Positions 46,254 to 57,839 of a DNA stretch of 64,000 nucleotides are shown here, piece by piece. Both the position numbers and the translations under genes were made by a program. Numbering within the stretch: position 1 is the stretch's first letter; each line of letters opens with the position of its first letter. Origin of the DNA: Lepas anatifera (taxonomy: Eukaryota; Arthropoda; Thecostraca; Lepadidae); contig JAOTON010001257.1 of NCBI GenBank assembly GCA_034440635.1, positions 21,169-85,168 of the forward strand, read 5' to 3'. The notes below the pieces were generated by a model that worked only from the letters and a program-made list of their open reading frames with translations, searched no databases and was not told where the DNA came from.

Positions 46254-46636
46254 CAGTGGCGGATCTAGCCGGGTGGTTTGGGAGGGGCAAACCAAAGTCG
46301 AAAAGCAAAAAAAAACGTCGCGCAGTGAAAAATTGCGTTACAATATGCCTTTTCGATAGGATTTTGGGAACTGGAGACGAAAAGCAAAAAAAACACGGGG
46401 TGAAAAATATGGACTCAAGAGATACTTTTTTTCCTATCCAAGCCCCAATATTTACACTGAACTTCAATAATTCTATTTGAAGTTGAGAGTTGAAGCACCA
46501 AAATCTTGCTTACAAGCTAAAAAGGAGTCGGGGAAAAGGAGGTCGATCGCTTTGGGGGGGCAAAAACATAGTTTTGCCCCGAGCTTTTCCGTTTGGGGGG
46601 GCAATTGCCTTTTTTGCCCCCCTGGATCCGCCACTG
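46254..46636. mobile_element. hAT-type MITE, CAGTGGCGG family
   Basis: A 383-bp element with ends CAGTGGCGGATCTAGCCGGG and CCCCTGGATCCGCCACTG. Flanks are aataatga on both sides (46246-46253 and 46637-46644). Open frames inside are short and lysine rich without a domain. Confidence 0.92.
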
Positions 46637-46656
46637 AATAATGATGAATTATCTTA

Positions 46657-47640
46657 ACTTAACACGCGCCCCGCTGGGGTCCCTTGCATGACGCGCCCCG
46701 CTGGGGGGCGTTTTCGCCCCCTTCCGTATCTCGTTTCCCACGAAAGCTAAAGGAAAATTACGGGCGGTGTTCGAGAGCTCTTGCCAAGACGAAGAGAATT
46801 TATAGGTAGAATTTTTACGTCAGATCAATATTGAGGTCAGCATAGGTCAAAGAAGGCTCCATAGGCTTACAACAGAGCAGTGTACGTTTCCCTCTCTAGA
46901 TCTGCCCAAAGCTAGAGCAAATCTTTATGCATCATTGGATTCCTCTCATCGCGGCGAATCGAATGATACATAATATGACCTTGCTAGGTCATATTATCCT
47001 TGACCTGACCGGGCTCCCCTCCGTCGTTCTCGCTCCGTCCGCTGTCGTGGCCGGGTGGCGCTCCCGCCCGTGATTCGTTGCGCGGCCGCGGTGCTTCCGT
47101 CGCGGGGGGTCTCGGGGGGGTGGGGTTCGTGAGCTGCACCGCTAGCGTTCTCTCCCTCATGTGTTAGACGACTCCTGGGATAACTTCATCACCTCCTCTC
47201 TGTCCCTTCATCAAGTACTGTTACGCTATTACCGTTACCCGTGTCTGTCATTATGTGATGCTGCTGAATAAACGTGTCATGGTTTCAATAGTCAAAATGA
47301 CCTGACCTCGGCCTAGGTCAGGGTCACAGAGTGACCTGGTATGGTCATGCTGCATATCAATCGACTCCCCGTGACAATATAAACACAATGCAAACAAAAT
47401 GGGAGCTTTATCTCAATTCAGTCAGAAGTTATTGGCAAAACAACCACTCTCTGCTCCCGTGACCTGATATGACCTTTGAGAGGTCAGATGCTCAAAAACT
47501 CAACTTTATGGTCAAGATCGTGGTAAGAATAGACAGTTTGAGAATTTTCAGCCTTATCTATCCAGTATTTCCTGAAAATGAGTCCATTCTATTTTTCACC
47601 ATAGACTTAATGGGGTGACCAAAAAATTGACCACATCAAA
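46657..47640. mobile_element. TTAA-family element, left end only
   Basis: It starts TTAACACGCGCCCC. The sequence GAATCGAATGATACATAATA, then GACCTTGCTAGGTCA and GACCTGACC, matches the interior of the element at 7095-7930. I found no right end (GCGTGTTAA) before 48 kb, so it is truncated. It is interrupted at 47011-47297. Confidence 0.65.
47011..47297 (+). mobile_element. GC-rich insert with polyadenylation-like end
   Basis: A 287-bp insert flanked by tgacctgacc (47001-47010 and 47298-47307). It starts very GC rich and ends GAATAAACGTGTCATGGTTTC...TCAAAA, like the 3' end of a polyadenylated transcript. This suggests a retroposed RNA or SINE. The flanking motif is common in the host element, so the duplication alone is weak evidence. 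Confidence 0.5.
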
Positions 47641-47787
47641 TTGAATCCTGGCTTCACCCCTGGCCCGATTGCTTTTCTCCGTTGGTACAAAATTTCAGAG
47701 CTCTATCTCAAGCACAAGTCTCACAATCTTCTTCACTGCTAAGCTTCTCAATCTTCTTCACTGCTACTCTCGTCTTGCAAGCTCTAC

Positions 47788-48015
47788 CTTCTACCGGCCG
47801 TTCGCGCACTTCCCCTCGGGCAGCCTGAGGGAAGTTGCTCAATCGTCGTCACAAATAACCCTGCTGATTTCTCAGTTTCTAGGGTGAATAAGGAGACGGA
47901 GCTCGTTGCCATAGCTACCCCCATTCATTGGCTCTATGTGTGCCAAATTTCAAAGCTAAGCTTTAAGTTTAAATTGGTTGAACAAGCGAACATTTAGGGT
48001 CATGTCAGGACTAAA
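47788..48015 (+). repeat. Host repeat, unfilled copy of 45449-46200
   Basis: Same block order as the other copy but without inserts. It serves as the pre-insertion reference for the repeat at 45892-46132. Confidence 0.8.
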
Positions 48016-50398
48016 ACATTGGCCAGATGCAGAACTCTGGGAAAAAATGCAGTGTCGGAGCAGACAACTCACTAGGCACTTGCACTGTAGTCGCATGGTA
48101 AAAACAATGACTGCCCGTTGATATGGCTTTTTTGCTGATATCCCGAACGACACGTCCAAATGTCTTGCATGCAGGCTGAAAATTCTCGTTTTGCAAATGC
48201 ACATTTTTTTCTCAAATTTGTATTTTCGAAACCTCTCTACAAAGTTACGAGCAAAAAACCCTTAAGATTGTCGTGTGAAATTGCCGGGAATATCATTTTT
48301 TCATATTATCTCATGAAATACTGAATGAAACTGGTGTTGTTACACTTTAATTGAAACGGAATGGTGCGTGTTTTCATTTCCAGGCAATAGTTTAAGGTTT
48401 GAAGCTGTATTTCATGACTTATTGGCATATATGTCGAAATGAAAGGCCAAATTACAGACTATTTTTAGACCTATAACTTGCTTCGTGTTTTTTATTCTTT
48501 AGATTTCTTGATGTTAAAATGTTTTTCAAATGTTTTATCTATTTCTTGTCCTGTAAATGAGCAAAATCTGACAGGGCTTTATCCAGTGATTAAATAAAAA
48601 GGAGAAAATATGAAAACATCATAAAACACGTTTACCACCGCTTTTCTTGATACGATTCCACGCATCCATCCAGCCAAAATTCGGCAAGCGGGGCCGCAGA
48701 GCTCCGACAATGTGATATCCAGATGTGCCACGATGTCATAATATCCAGGCATTTACATGCTCTCCAGACATTTCATTATCCCCCAGCATAATGTGATTAA
48801 CCCGCTCACTAAGCAAGAGCAGACAGACAGTCTGCAGGCGTGCATCCAGGATTTTCCTTTGCGCGAGGGCCTGGCTGACGAAGGGGATGGCGAGCTGATG
48901 AAGGGCGGTGCTGGAATGCGACCATGCCTTGACCAGGAAAACAGTCTACTGGAGGTATAAGCCATTAGCGAATCAATGAATCTATGAAGCAGGGCTGGGG
49001 GTGGGCACTAAAATAACCCCTTAGTAGTGCTCAAATGGAAGCCAGCTGAAATTAAGAGGAAACACCAATTCAAACAATCTAGTGAACTCTAATCAAAGGG
49101 AATGTTAAGCATGCGACTCATTTGGAACTCTGGTGACTCTATCACCGATCACTAGACTTGAGGCTCCCAACGGCTGACTTGCAACACCCGCCCGTTTAAG
49201 GATATTTACACATTCGTGCACTTAAAGCAATATGAATGATGCCTGGCTGCGCTGATTTTGTTAATTTGTCCTCAGGGGTCATGGCCGTGTTAAGCTGGAA
49301 TAAGAGCAGCCAGGCATGCTTCATGTAGCATGGTAGACCAGTGGCCGATCTTTGATTAAAGTTTCTTTAGATAGTTAGAGCAAGAATAGCAAAGGCGGTT
49401 GCACGTCTTTTACGGAACTGATAGATACTATTAAATATTATACCATATCTTGTTTTTACTAAGCTTAGGGAGGGCCTACGGAGTAAGTTGTGTTTAAATG
49501 CAATATGCATTGAATTAGTTTGATTCAGCTACATGATTCAGCCAACATCTTAATGCTGGGTACTCGCATAGTAGGAAAATTTCACGTTAGAGTGAGGGCC
49601 ATAACCTGGCGGATGGTGTCGTATCGGAAAGCTTGCGAGTCTTATCTTTTCCGTATGCGGACCCTTTGAATCCCCAACTATACCCCAACAAGCAGGCTCG
49701 GCCTCTCTGCCGTAGCCGCCACCCTACCCTCGCAAGTGCTGCAACACTCCACGACCCATTCCTCGAAATAAGCTTTCCTCTTTGCTCTGCGACATTTACT
49801 TAAACACCCCTCCCACAAAATTATCCACATACTTAAGAGGCGGTCAAAGGGGCATTGCGCAGAACGCCTTATACTGAGCCTTAAGCATTGTAGGTTTTGC
49901 GCCCCTGTTCGGTAATAACAAATACCTGCTACACCATTCTCGGATAGTCGTGTTAAGGTATTGCAGCGTAAGTGAATACCTCCTGTGTTCGTCCAGGCCG
50001 GAGAAACGCTAGTTACTGGTGATGTATGATTTATTTTATACACGTGCGAGATCATTGTTAAACCATTTCCGATGTATTGAGCAATACCATTATTGCACTG
50101 TTAACACAAATCGTATTATGCATGTCAAACAATGTACAGCTCATATGCGTCCAGAACGGAAGAGGCAGGCCTGGATGAAAAAGCAAAGGGTTAGATCTGT
50201 CGATAATCATGTCAAACATTGGTGAAATTTATCTCGGACACTCCTGCATTTGTATTTGTGTTTGTATTTATTTATGTAAATGAGCAACAGGTAAAACTCA
50301 CTTATAGTTCAAGTCAAATAAGTAAAAAAAGACATGATATTCACAATGAAATGATACAAATGATATCCATGACATAACGACATGGGAAACAAAACTAA
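48016..50398. other. No gene or repeat recognised
   Basis: Short open frames only. A tRNA-like stretch near 49595-49675 was examined and not accepted. Confidence 0.45.
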
Positions 50399-50408
50399 GC
50401 GCTCGTCC

Positions 50409-50643
50409 ATTCGCGTCGGAAAAGGGGGGCCAGGGGGGGCCTGGCCCCCCACTTTTTGGCCAAAAATTTCCTGATCTCAGTCAAAATGAGAGACAACCGG
50501 GCATTCTTATATCCAGCCGCTGCGGAATGCAGCGAGGAGCCCAAATTCGAACAGTTTTTGGTCCTGATGTTGAAAGTTTTTTGTCAGCATCAGGTTGAAG
50601 TTTGGTTGCCTCCCCCCACTTTTTTGCCGGTGGTGACACTTAT
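50409..50643 (+). repeat. Dispersed CGTCGGAAAAGG repeat, copy 3
   Basis: A 235-bp insertion flanked by a perfect 10-bp duplication gcgctcgtcc (50399-50408 and 50644-50653). It starts ATTCGCGTCGGAAAAGGGG and ends GCCGGTGGTGACACTTAT. The ends are poor inverted repeats, so the class is unclear. Confidence 0.88.
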
Positions 50644-50653
50644 GCGCTCGTCC

Positions 50654-51465
50654 TAACTTTTGATGTCATTAAAAACCTCCGTATAGATAAAACATGATCA
50701 TGATATAAAGACTCTAAAATAATAAAAGTGGGTATATAAGATTAGTAGATAAAACCACAAGAGAAAGGACAAGATAAAAGGTAAAAGCTTCCACCCAAAC
50801 AATAAGAGCCACACGACAATAAAAATGGGTGCTGCTTGTCGAAGTTCACTACAGCTCCTTTAAAGGGAATGTGACACCTTGATAGCGTGATTTTAAGTGA
50901 TATATCCAAGTTGTAAAGCACGCCGAAAAACCTGGTACTCTACATATTAATTGTCTTGCAACTCAAAATTTCCGTAGAGAAAAACTAAAAACTACCTGAA
51001 ATGTACCTCTCATGTACCTCAAGCAGCAGGCCACACTTGTCATGGCTGTTGGTGTGACGACATATGCTGACGTCATGGTGAGTATCAGCCAATCGAAGCC
51101 CTTGAAGCATATGGAATATGGTAGTGGTTTCCAGATCATGACATCATCCACAGGCGGATAATTATTTTTTCCCTCGAGGTGCATTTTAAAAACCAAAATA
51201 TTGCGTTCATTGTGCATTTTCCCTAATTATAATAAATTCCAGGATTCGACCAAGGTGCCATATTCCCTTTTAAGATCTGGCATAAGAACACTTGCACTCA
51301 AAATCATTAAAAGAGAGTAAGACACGAATAAAAACACCTCGCGTTACAGTTTCAACTCGACCAAAGGGGACATAAAAATTTGTCGCTGTGCCCACCTAGT
51401 TCGACGCTGTGGAACGTGAAAGGGGACGCTCTCGAGCAGGAAGGCGGAATATATTTTGCGCACGA
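50654..51465. other. No gene or repeat recognised
   Basis: AT-rich sequence without domain-bearing frames. Confidence 0.45.
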
Positions 51466-51798
51466 TTATTCTTTTACGAAGCATAAATTACATTGGCACA
51501 TTCTTTGCGAGAGGCTGGCAATTTCGAATAAAATTAACAAGTCGTAATAAGAAAGCGTGGTGGAAGGCCGAGATGTATGAACGTGGGCAGCTAGCCACAG
51601 AAGAAATTTGTGCTGAATTCTGTCTAACCTTTCCAAATGAGTTTGAGCAGCCTTTCCCCAAATGACGCAACCGTAATCAAGAATGGACCGAGCATTGCCG
51701 AAATATGCTGCTAGAATTGGGTCTGTTTTCAGACTTCCCACTGCTCGGCCGGTCTGGAGAAATCGTATGAGCATATCCATCGTCCTTTTTGCCTTACT
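51466..51798 (-). pseudogene. Non-LTR (Jockey-like) reverse transcriptase C-terminal relic
   Basis: The minus frame reads SKAKRTMDMLIRFLQTGRAV..., then ARSILDYGCVIWGKAAQTHL and ERLDRIQHKFLLWLAAH. This is the conserved stretch after the reverse transcriptase palm (usual form LVRSxLEYAxxVWxP...IExxQxxFLR). A stop precedes the fragment within a few codons and the catalytic YxDD part is absent, so it is a dead fragment. Confidence 0.8.
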
Positions 51799-51810
51799 GA
51801 CAATTTAATC

Positions 51811-52717
51811 TGTGTTTTTTTAAAGGTCAGAGCCGCATGACGAAATCCATGGAGCGAAGCAGATTGAGATTTCTCAAGAGGCTCTATTCTGGCCGCTTGG
51901 CGATTCTGACAGTTGATGCCAGGGCTCCGGAATTTTAAAGGGTGATAGCGCTTTTACGCTAGACGCGTAAACCAAGGCCCCAAATCTAAACTCAAAATAG
52001 TTTTTGAGAAATTTTGGAACAAATGTTTTCAATTTTGTATTTTTCTCATTTTTATTTCTTAAGCGACGAACTTAAAACTTGCCTCCTTTTGAATAAGCAA
52101 CAGGAATCACCTAAGAAAAAATTCGAAATTGTACGCCAATATTTATTACGCCAGAACGCAGTATTTCTAATAAAAGCAAAAAAGCGATTGAAATTTGACG
52201 GCCGACTTGTAAGCTCGATAAGTCAGAGGGTACGCTTCATTTAGTTTAAAGACAGCCACCTGGAGGCAGCTAGGTCAATTTTCTTGTGCTTAGGCATAGT
52301 TTCCAGTGAAAAACGTAAAATTCTTACCTAGTTTTTGCCATTTTGCCGGAGGACTGCATTTTTGCCAATTTAATTTAAATCCTAATATCTCGCGATCTAA
52401 TGCGCCGATTTGACGATTTCATTTCAAATAATGAAAGAACATTGCTTCCCCCTAATAATAATTGGAGATGGATATCGTGATATTAAAATTCGTTGTTTCA
52501 TATGTATAAATATAATTTTAGTAGAAAACATTTTATTTGTAGTTTCTCGGTTCCGAGTACATGTCCTTCACAAGGTCACAATTGACATGGCTGAATAGGA
52601 AAGTTAATTGCAGTCATTTCATTCATTTACACTACCCACTTATCTCCAACGGCTTTCGAGTAATTCATCCGAAACGGTATTTCAATGAGCTAAATTTCTC
52701 GGAACACGTCTGCTTCT
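51811..52717. other. No gene or repeat recognised
   Basis: AT-rich, with short open frames and no visible domain. Confidence 0.4.
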
Positions 52718-52725
52718 CACTATGG

Positions 52726-54330
52726 CAGGGGCGCAGTCAGGGGGGCACAGGGGGCACGTGCCCCCTCATCGGTGTCGGGGTGCCCTTTTGATTGCCGGGT
52801 GGTGTACCCCCTTTGAGCCGTGCCGCTCGAAATTTAGTGCCCTACGCCGTTGAACCTAGATGGAACTAGACCGCATTTAGTGATTTCAACTATTGTTTGA
52901 CAATTAAGTGCCTTTTTAGTCAGCTAGAGCATTCTGTCGCCTTTCCAAGCACACGGGAAGAGTATAGGCACGTAATCCGTTTCCAGATAATGCCTCATCG
53001 TCGCCAATAATCGTCCGGGTGGAGCTCATCTGGTGCCCCCTGGAGGTGATCATGTGCCTTCTGAGCTGATCTGATGCCCTCGTAGTCAATCTGGTGCCCC
53101 CTCCCCTGAATAATTGTGCCTTCTGAACCTATATAATGCTCTCTAAGTTATTCTGATGCCTCCGAGCCTGCCTGCTGCCCTATTAGCTGTTTTAGTGCCC
53201 CTTGAGCTGATCCGGGCCCTCTGAACTTATTTAATGCATCCCGGCGTTTATCTACTGTCCAGGGGGCACAGGGGCACGTGCACCCATCGATGCCAGGTGC
53301 CCTTTTGATTGCCAGGTGGTGTACCCTGTTTGGGCCGTGCCGCTCCAAATTTAGTGCCGTACGCCATTGAACCTAGATGTAACTAGACTGCATTTAGCGA
53401 TTTCAACTATTGTTTGACAATTAAGTGCCTTTTTGGTAAGCTAGGGCATTCTGTCGCCTTTCCAAGCACCCGGGAAGAGTATAGGCACGTAATCCGTTTT
53501 TAGAAAATGCCTCATCGTCGCCAATTATCGTACGGGCGGAGCTCATCTGGTGCCCCCTGGAGCTGATCATGTGCCCTGTGAGCTGATCTGGTGCCCTCGT
53601 AGTCAATCTGGTGTCCTCCTGAGAAAATAAGTGTGCCTTCTGAGCCTATAAAATACTCTCTGAGTTAGTCTGATGCCTCCGAGCTTGCCTGGTGTCCTTT
53701 TAGCTGTTTTAGTGCCCCTTGAGCTGATCCGGGCCCCTGAACTTATTTAATGCCTCCCGGAGTTGATCTACTGTCCAGGGGTGCGGCCAGGAAGGCACAG
53801 GGGGCACGTGCCCCCATCACTGCCGGGGTGCCCCTTTTGATTGCCAGGTGGTGTACCCAATTTGGGCCGTGCCGCTCGAAATTTAGTGCCCTACGCCGCT
53901 GAACCTTGATGTAACTGGACCGCATGTAGCGATTGAAACTATTGTTGGACAACTTAATACCCTTTTCGGTCAGCTAGGGCATTCTGTCGCCTTTCTAAGC
54001 ACCCGGGAAGAGTATGGGCACCTAGTATGTGTCCACCTAATGCTTCATCGTCGCCATTAATCGTACGGGTGAAGCCAATCTGGTGCTCCTTGAGCTCATC
54101 TCGTGGCCTCTAAGCTGGTCTTGGCCCCTTGAGCTGATTACTTGCCCTCTAACCTGATCTGGTGCCCCTGAGTCAATCGAGTGCTCCACTGAGCAAATAA
54201 TTGTGCCTCCTGAACCTATATAATGCCCTCGGAGTTAGTTTCATGCTTCCGAGCTTGTTTGGTGCCCTAATAGCTGATTTAGTGCCCCTTGAGCTGATTC
54301 GGGCCCCCGAGCTGATCTCATGCCTCCCCA
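52726..54330. repeat. Three tandem copies of a 510-530-bp unit
   Basis: Marker motifs GGGGCACGTGCCCCC (or variant), TTTTGATTGCC, GTGCCGCTC, AAATTTAGTGCC and TACGCCNNTGAACCTNGATG recur near 52842, 53355 and 53887. Each copy ends in short GAGCTGATCTGGTGCCCC-like units. Confidence 0.88.
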
Positions 54331-56370
54331 AGTTGATTCTGTCTCCTAAGTCAATATGGTGCCTCTTCAGCTGATTAGGTGCCCCCTCAACCGATTATTG
54401 ATGTCTCCTTAGATGGTCTGCCCCCCCTGAGCTGGTTTGGTGGGCCCTGAGACCACCTTGTGTCCCCTGAGCTGTTATGCTGCTCCCTGAGCTGATTTAG
54501 GCTCCTGCCATAGTCTGGGGGTCTGGGAGCTGATCTGGACCCCGAGCGGATCGATCTGGTGCCACCTGAGCCCATCTGATGCCCTCTGAGCTAGTCTGGT
54601 GCCCCCTGAGTAATCTGGCGCCATTTAAGCCGATCTGGGCCTCCTTACATGATTTCATGAGCAGCTCTAAAGCCCTGAGCTGAGCTGAGCCCACAGAAGC
54701 TGATGAGGGCCCCTGAGATGGTATGGGGCCTCTGAGCTTGACTTATCTGGTATTCCCGAGCTGGTCGGGGACCACTGATCTGATTGTTTGTCCCCGGAGC
54801 TGATCTGGTGCCCTATGGGCATCTGGCGTCCCCTGAGCAGCTCTGGGGCTTTTGAACTGATTGGGCCCCGAGCTGGTGAGGGATCCCTGAGCTGATTTAG
54901 TGCCTCTGACTTGAACATACCCACTGTGCTGATCGATCTGGCGCACCCTGAGCAGGTATACTGCCTCCTGAACTCAACTAAATCCCCCTGAGTCGATCTG
55001 GTGCCTGCTGAGTCATCAGTGTGTCTCCTGAGCCCATCTTATTCCCTCTGAACTAGTCTGGTGCCCCATGGCTAATATGGTGCCCTTTAAGCTGAATCGG
55101 GCCTCCTGGTTTAATTACGTGATTTCCTGAGCAGCTCCCAGGCCCTGAGCTGAGCTGGGCCCACAGGGGTGGTGAGGGCTAGGGCTGATAATCCCGGGAT
55201 CGGGATCCCGGGATCCCGGGATTGTGTTAATCCCGAATCCCGGGATTACTTATTTCTGAATCCCGGGATCCCGATATTTTCCAACAATAAAAGTAACGTG
55301 GAAAGCGTCGTTGATAGTAATAAAAAACATTATAGAATCCAACAACATGCTACAGCGTTGTTTTATGATTAATATTTTACCTACCTGAAATTTTCAAACA
55401 CAAGCAAAAGCCAGGCTCTCCCTTCTGCATGTAGGTAGATTATACCTGGCATCGCTTCACAGTTCACACTGTGTCAGTTTGTCTGTTCGAGCTCGAGTCT
55501 GAAAAGTAAACAATTTTTTTTAACGACCCTAACGAGACATGCATCGCGATCGAAAAGAACCAGACGCATGGCTTTAATATATTACAATTAACCCCTGGGG
55601 TGTCACAACTGACCCTTGATGGGGTCAAATGTAACATTTGAAGGAAGTATTTCAAAGCCAAGTTATGTAGCTATGTACTAGCCAAGCAAAGACCAATCAA
55701 TGTTTTTATTTTGGTATAGTGCTACATCTGCCAGATAGCCAAAATGTCAAGGCTGCTGAAAAAGGCTGATGAAAAGATTTCTGGCACAAAGCATTGCCCT
55801 TCCTGAAGCAGAAAAGTAAGAATCGTGACAGTTGACCCCGGTCTCCCCTATCAACTTTACAGAAAAAGTAATGCAACGATCTCACTCTAAATTTCACATA
55901 TGCTACCAACACAATAATAATAAATGGGCTAAGCACTTCACACCGGCACACCAGTAACCAGTCTGTCGCGCTTTGACTACACTGTGTCCCACCTAATCCA
56001 CGAACGAGCTCTGAGCGCTGACAACCGACCATGTCTGAAATGAGAGCATCATGAAGTGCCACGGTACTGGCTGGCGGGGGCTTCTGGTCGGATAGAAAAC
56101 GATGTTTGATTGGTTTTAGGCTATTTCCTGCGTTGTGGTTAGTTAAATTAATGCTGAGGCCACTTAGCCGGGATTTCCCGCAACTACTTGCTTTGTTACG
56201 TTTTTTCACGATGGAGTAGACGGCTACTGATGGTAGTTTTTTAATACAATTTTTCTGGATTGTCGGTTTGGGACGAGCAATACAACAAACTTATTATTAA
56301 CGGGTGGTATTCTGTTTTATTATCGTTAGGTCAGTTTTTTATTAAGTTTTAAGCAAGACTTGTCTTTTTT

Positions 56371-56444
56371 ACTGGGGGCCAATTTCCCGGCATTGGGGTG
56401 GGGGGGGCATTTCGGCCGACGGGGGGGCAATTGGCCCCCAGTTA
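56371..56444. repeat. Imperfect GC hairpin inside the hAT element
   Basis: ACTGGGGGCCAATT pairs with CAATTGGCCCCCAGT across about 45 bp of G-rich sequence. It lies just upstream of the transposase fragment. Confidence 0.7.
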
Positions 56445-56469
56445 ACATGTTAAAAATGACCTGGGACAG

Positions 56470-56862
56470 ATGCATGCTTCCGAAGTAGTTGTAGATGCAG
56501 AAGCGATGGACGTTGATGATCCTCAGCCAGCACAGTCGCTTCAATCGATGCTTCAACAGGTTCTAGATAAGACAACAGTTCCAGAGCCAGATCACAGTTC
56601 AAGCGCGTCCAGGCTAAGTCTCTCCAATCCTTCGCTTATGACCAAGGCCATTAGGAAAGAGTTGGAAAACCTGCCTGCCTCTGGAAGAACGGTTATTATA
56701 GCTCTGTCCTACAGCTGGCTCAAGGACATAGTCCCTACGAGTGTTGACTCGGAACGTGTGTTTTCAACTGTCGGGAATATCGTCACTAAAGAACGGTCGA
56801 GTCTCGGCGACGAAGCCGTTGATGCCCTTTGCTTCATCAAGTGGTACTATCGTGGCAGGTGA
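56470..56862 (+). pseudogene. hAT transposase C-terminal (dimerisation) fragment
   Basis: A 130-codon frame. VPTSVDSERVFSTVGNIVTK, ERSSLGDEAVDALCFIKW is the hAT C-terminal dimerisation motif (usual form PxSxxSERVFSxxGxIxxxxRxxLxxxxVexLxFLkxN). The N-terminal half of this frame is acidic and serine rich and is not recognisable. The RNase H-like catalytic core and BED zinc finger are missing, so it cannot be an active transposase alone; it could be a 3' exon of a decayed gene. Confidence 0.85.
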
Positions 56863-57552
56863 CTTGTGTGACCAGGATACAATAGGCCGGGTCACAATAG
56901 GTAAATACCTCTATTGTAATATGACTAGAAATATAACCAAGAGATATGTACATATTGTCAATATCATTCATATGTCTTTATTTGTTTGGGGAGCAGAGCA
57001 TTTTATTCTGCTTAATGTCCATATGAATTTTCATGTACTTTCCGCATGGTGTAAATAGTATGCTATGGGTTATATTTAACGGGAAATATTTACTATGCTG
57101 TTAAGAATACGCCACATACGTTATCTAAAGCAGACACTTGTTTTCGACATGTTTATTGAAAAAATTGCCCAAGCCCGGGATCCCGGGATATCCCGGGATT
57201 GAGGGTCGATGAATCCCGGGATCCCGGGATTGCAAAAATGTCCCGGGATTATCAGCCCTAGTGAGGGCCCCTGAGATGGTATGGGGCTCCTGAGCTGATT
57301 AAGTGCCTCCTGACTTTATCTGGTATTCCCGAGCTGATCTGGGCCCCGAGCTGGTCGGGGACCACTGATCTGATTGTCCCCTAGGCTGACCTGGTGCCCT
57401 ATGGGCCGATCTGGTGTCCCCTGAGCAGCTCTGGGGCTTTTGAACTGCTTGGGCCCCGAGCTGGTGAGGGATTCCTGAGCTGAATTAGTGCCCCTGACTT
57501 GATCTTGCCCCCTAACCTGACTTGAGGCCCCTGAACTGATCTGGGGCCCCAA

Positions 57553-57839
57553 CAGGGGCCAAAAAGTGTTCAGGTTGTCACCATTAAAATGCCAAACCAT
57601 AAATGTGTCACCAGCCCAGGCTGCAAAATGTGGCACGTTTTGAGTTATTAGGATATCAAGGGATACTCCTGGACCATCTTAGTTGTTGAAAAACATTGCG
57701 AGTTTAAATTGCATGTGCAAATTTTGGCTATTTGTTCCGTTATTCGTCTGGAACAAACATATCAGCTAATTTTTGTCACCTTGTCCATCTTGGGCTGTCA
57801 CCATTTAGAATGCCAAAATGGTCAGTTTTTCGACCCCTG
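57553..57839. mobile_element. hAT-type MITE nested in the array
   Basis: A 287-bp element with ends CAGGGGCCAAAAAGTG and CAGTTTTTCGACCCCTG, flanked by ggccccaa (57545-57552 and 57840-57847). The interior is AT rich and unlike the surrounding array. TGTCACCATT(A/T)A(A/G)AATGCCAAA occurs near each end. Confidence 0.88.

Larger units (their letters stand above)
55180..57260. mobile_element. 2.1-kb hAT element nested in the array
   Basis: Perfect ends TAGGGCTGATAATCCCGGGA and TCCCGGGATTATCAGCCCTA, flanked by gtgagggc (55172-55179 and 57261-57268). Both ends carry repeated ATCCCGGGAT motifs within about 90 bp. A C-terminal transposase frame lies at 56470-56862; the catalytic and DNA-binding parts were not found. 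It inserted after the array formed. Confidence 0.95.

Noticed and set aside
49595..49675. tRNA-like sequence with CTTTGAATCCCC
   Set aside because: It has a weak B-box-like and A-box-like match, but I could not fold an acceptor stem or anticodon arm. At most a decayed SINE head.
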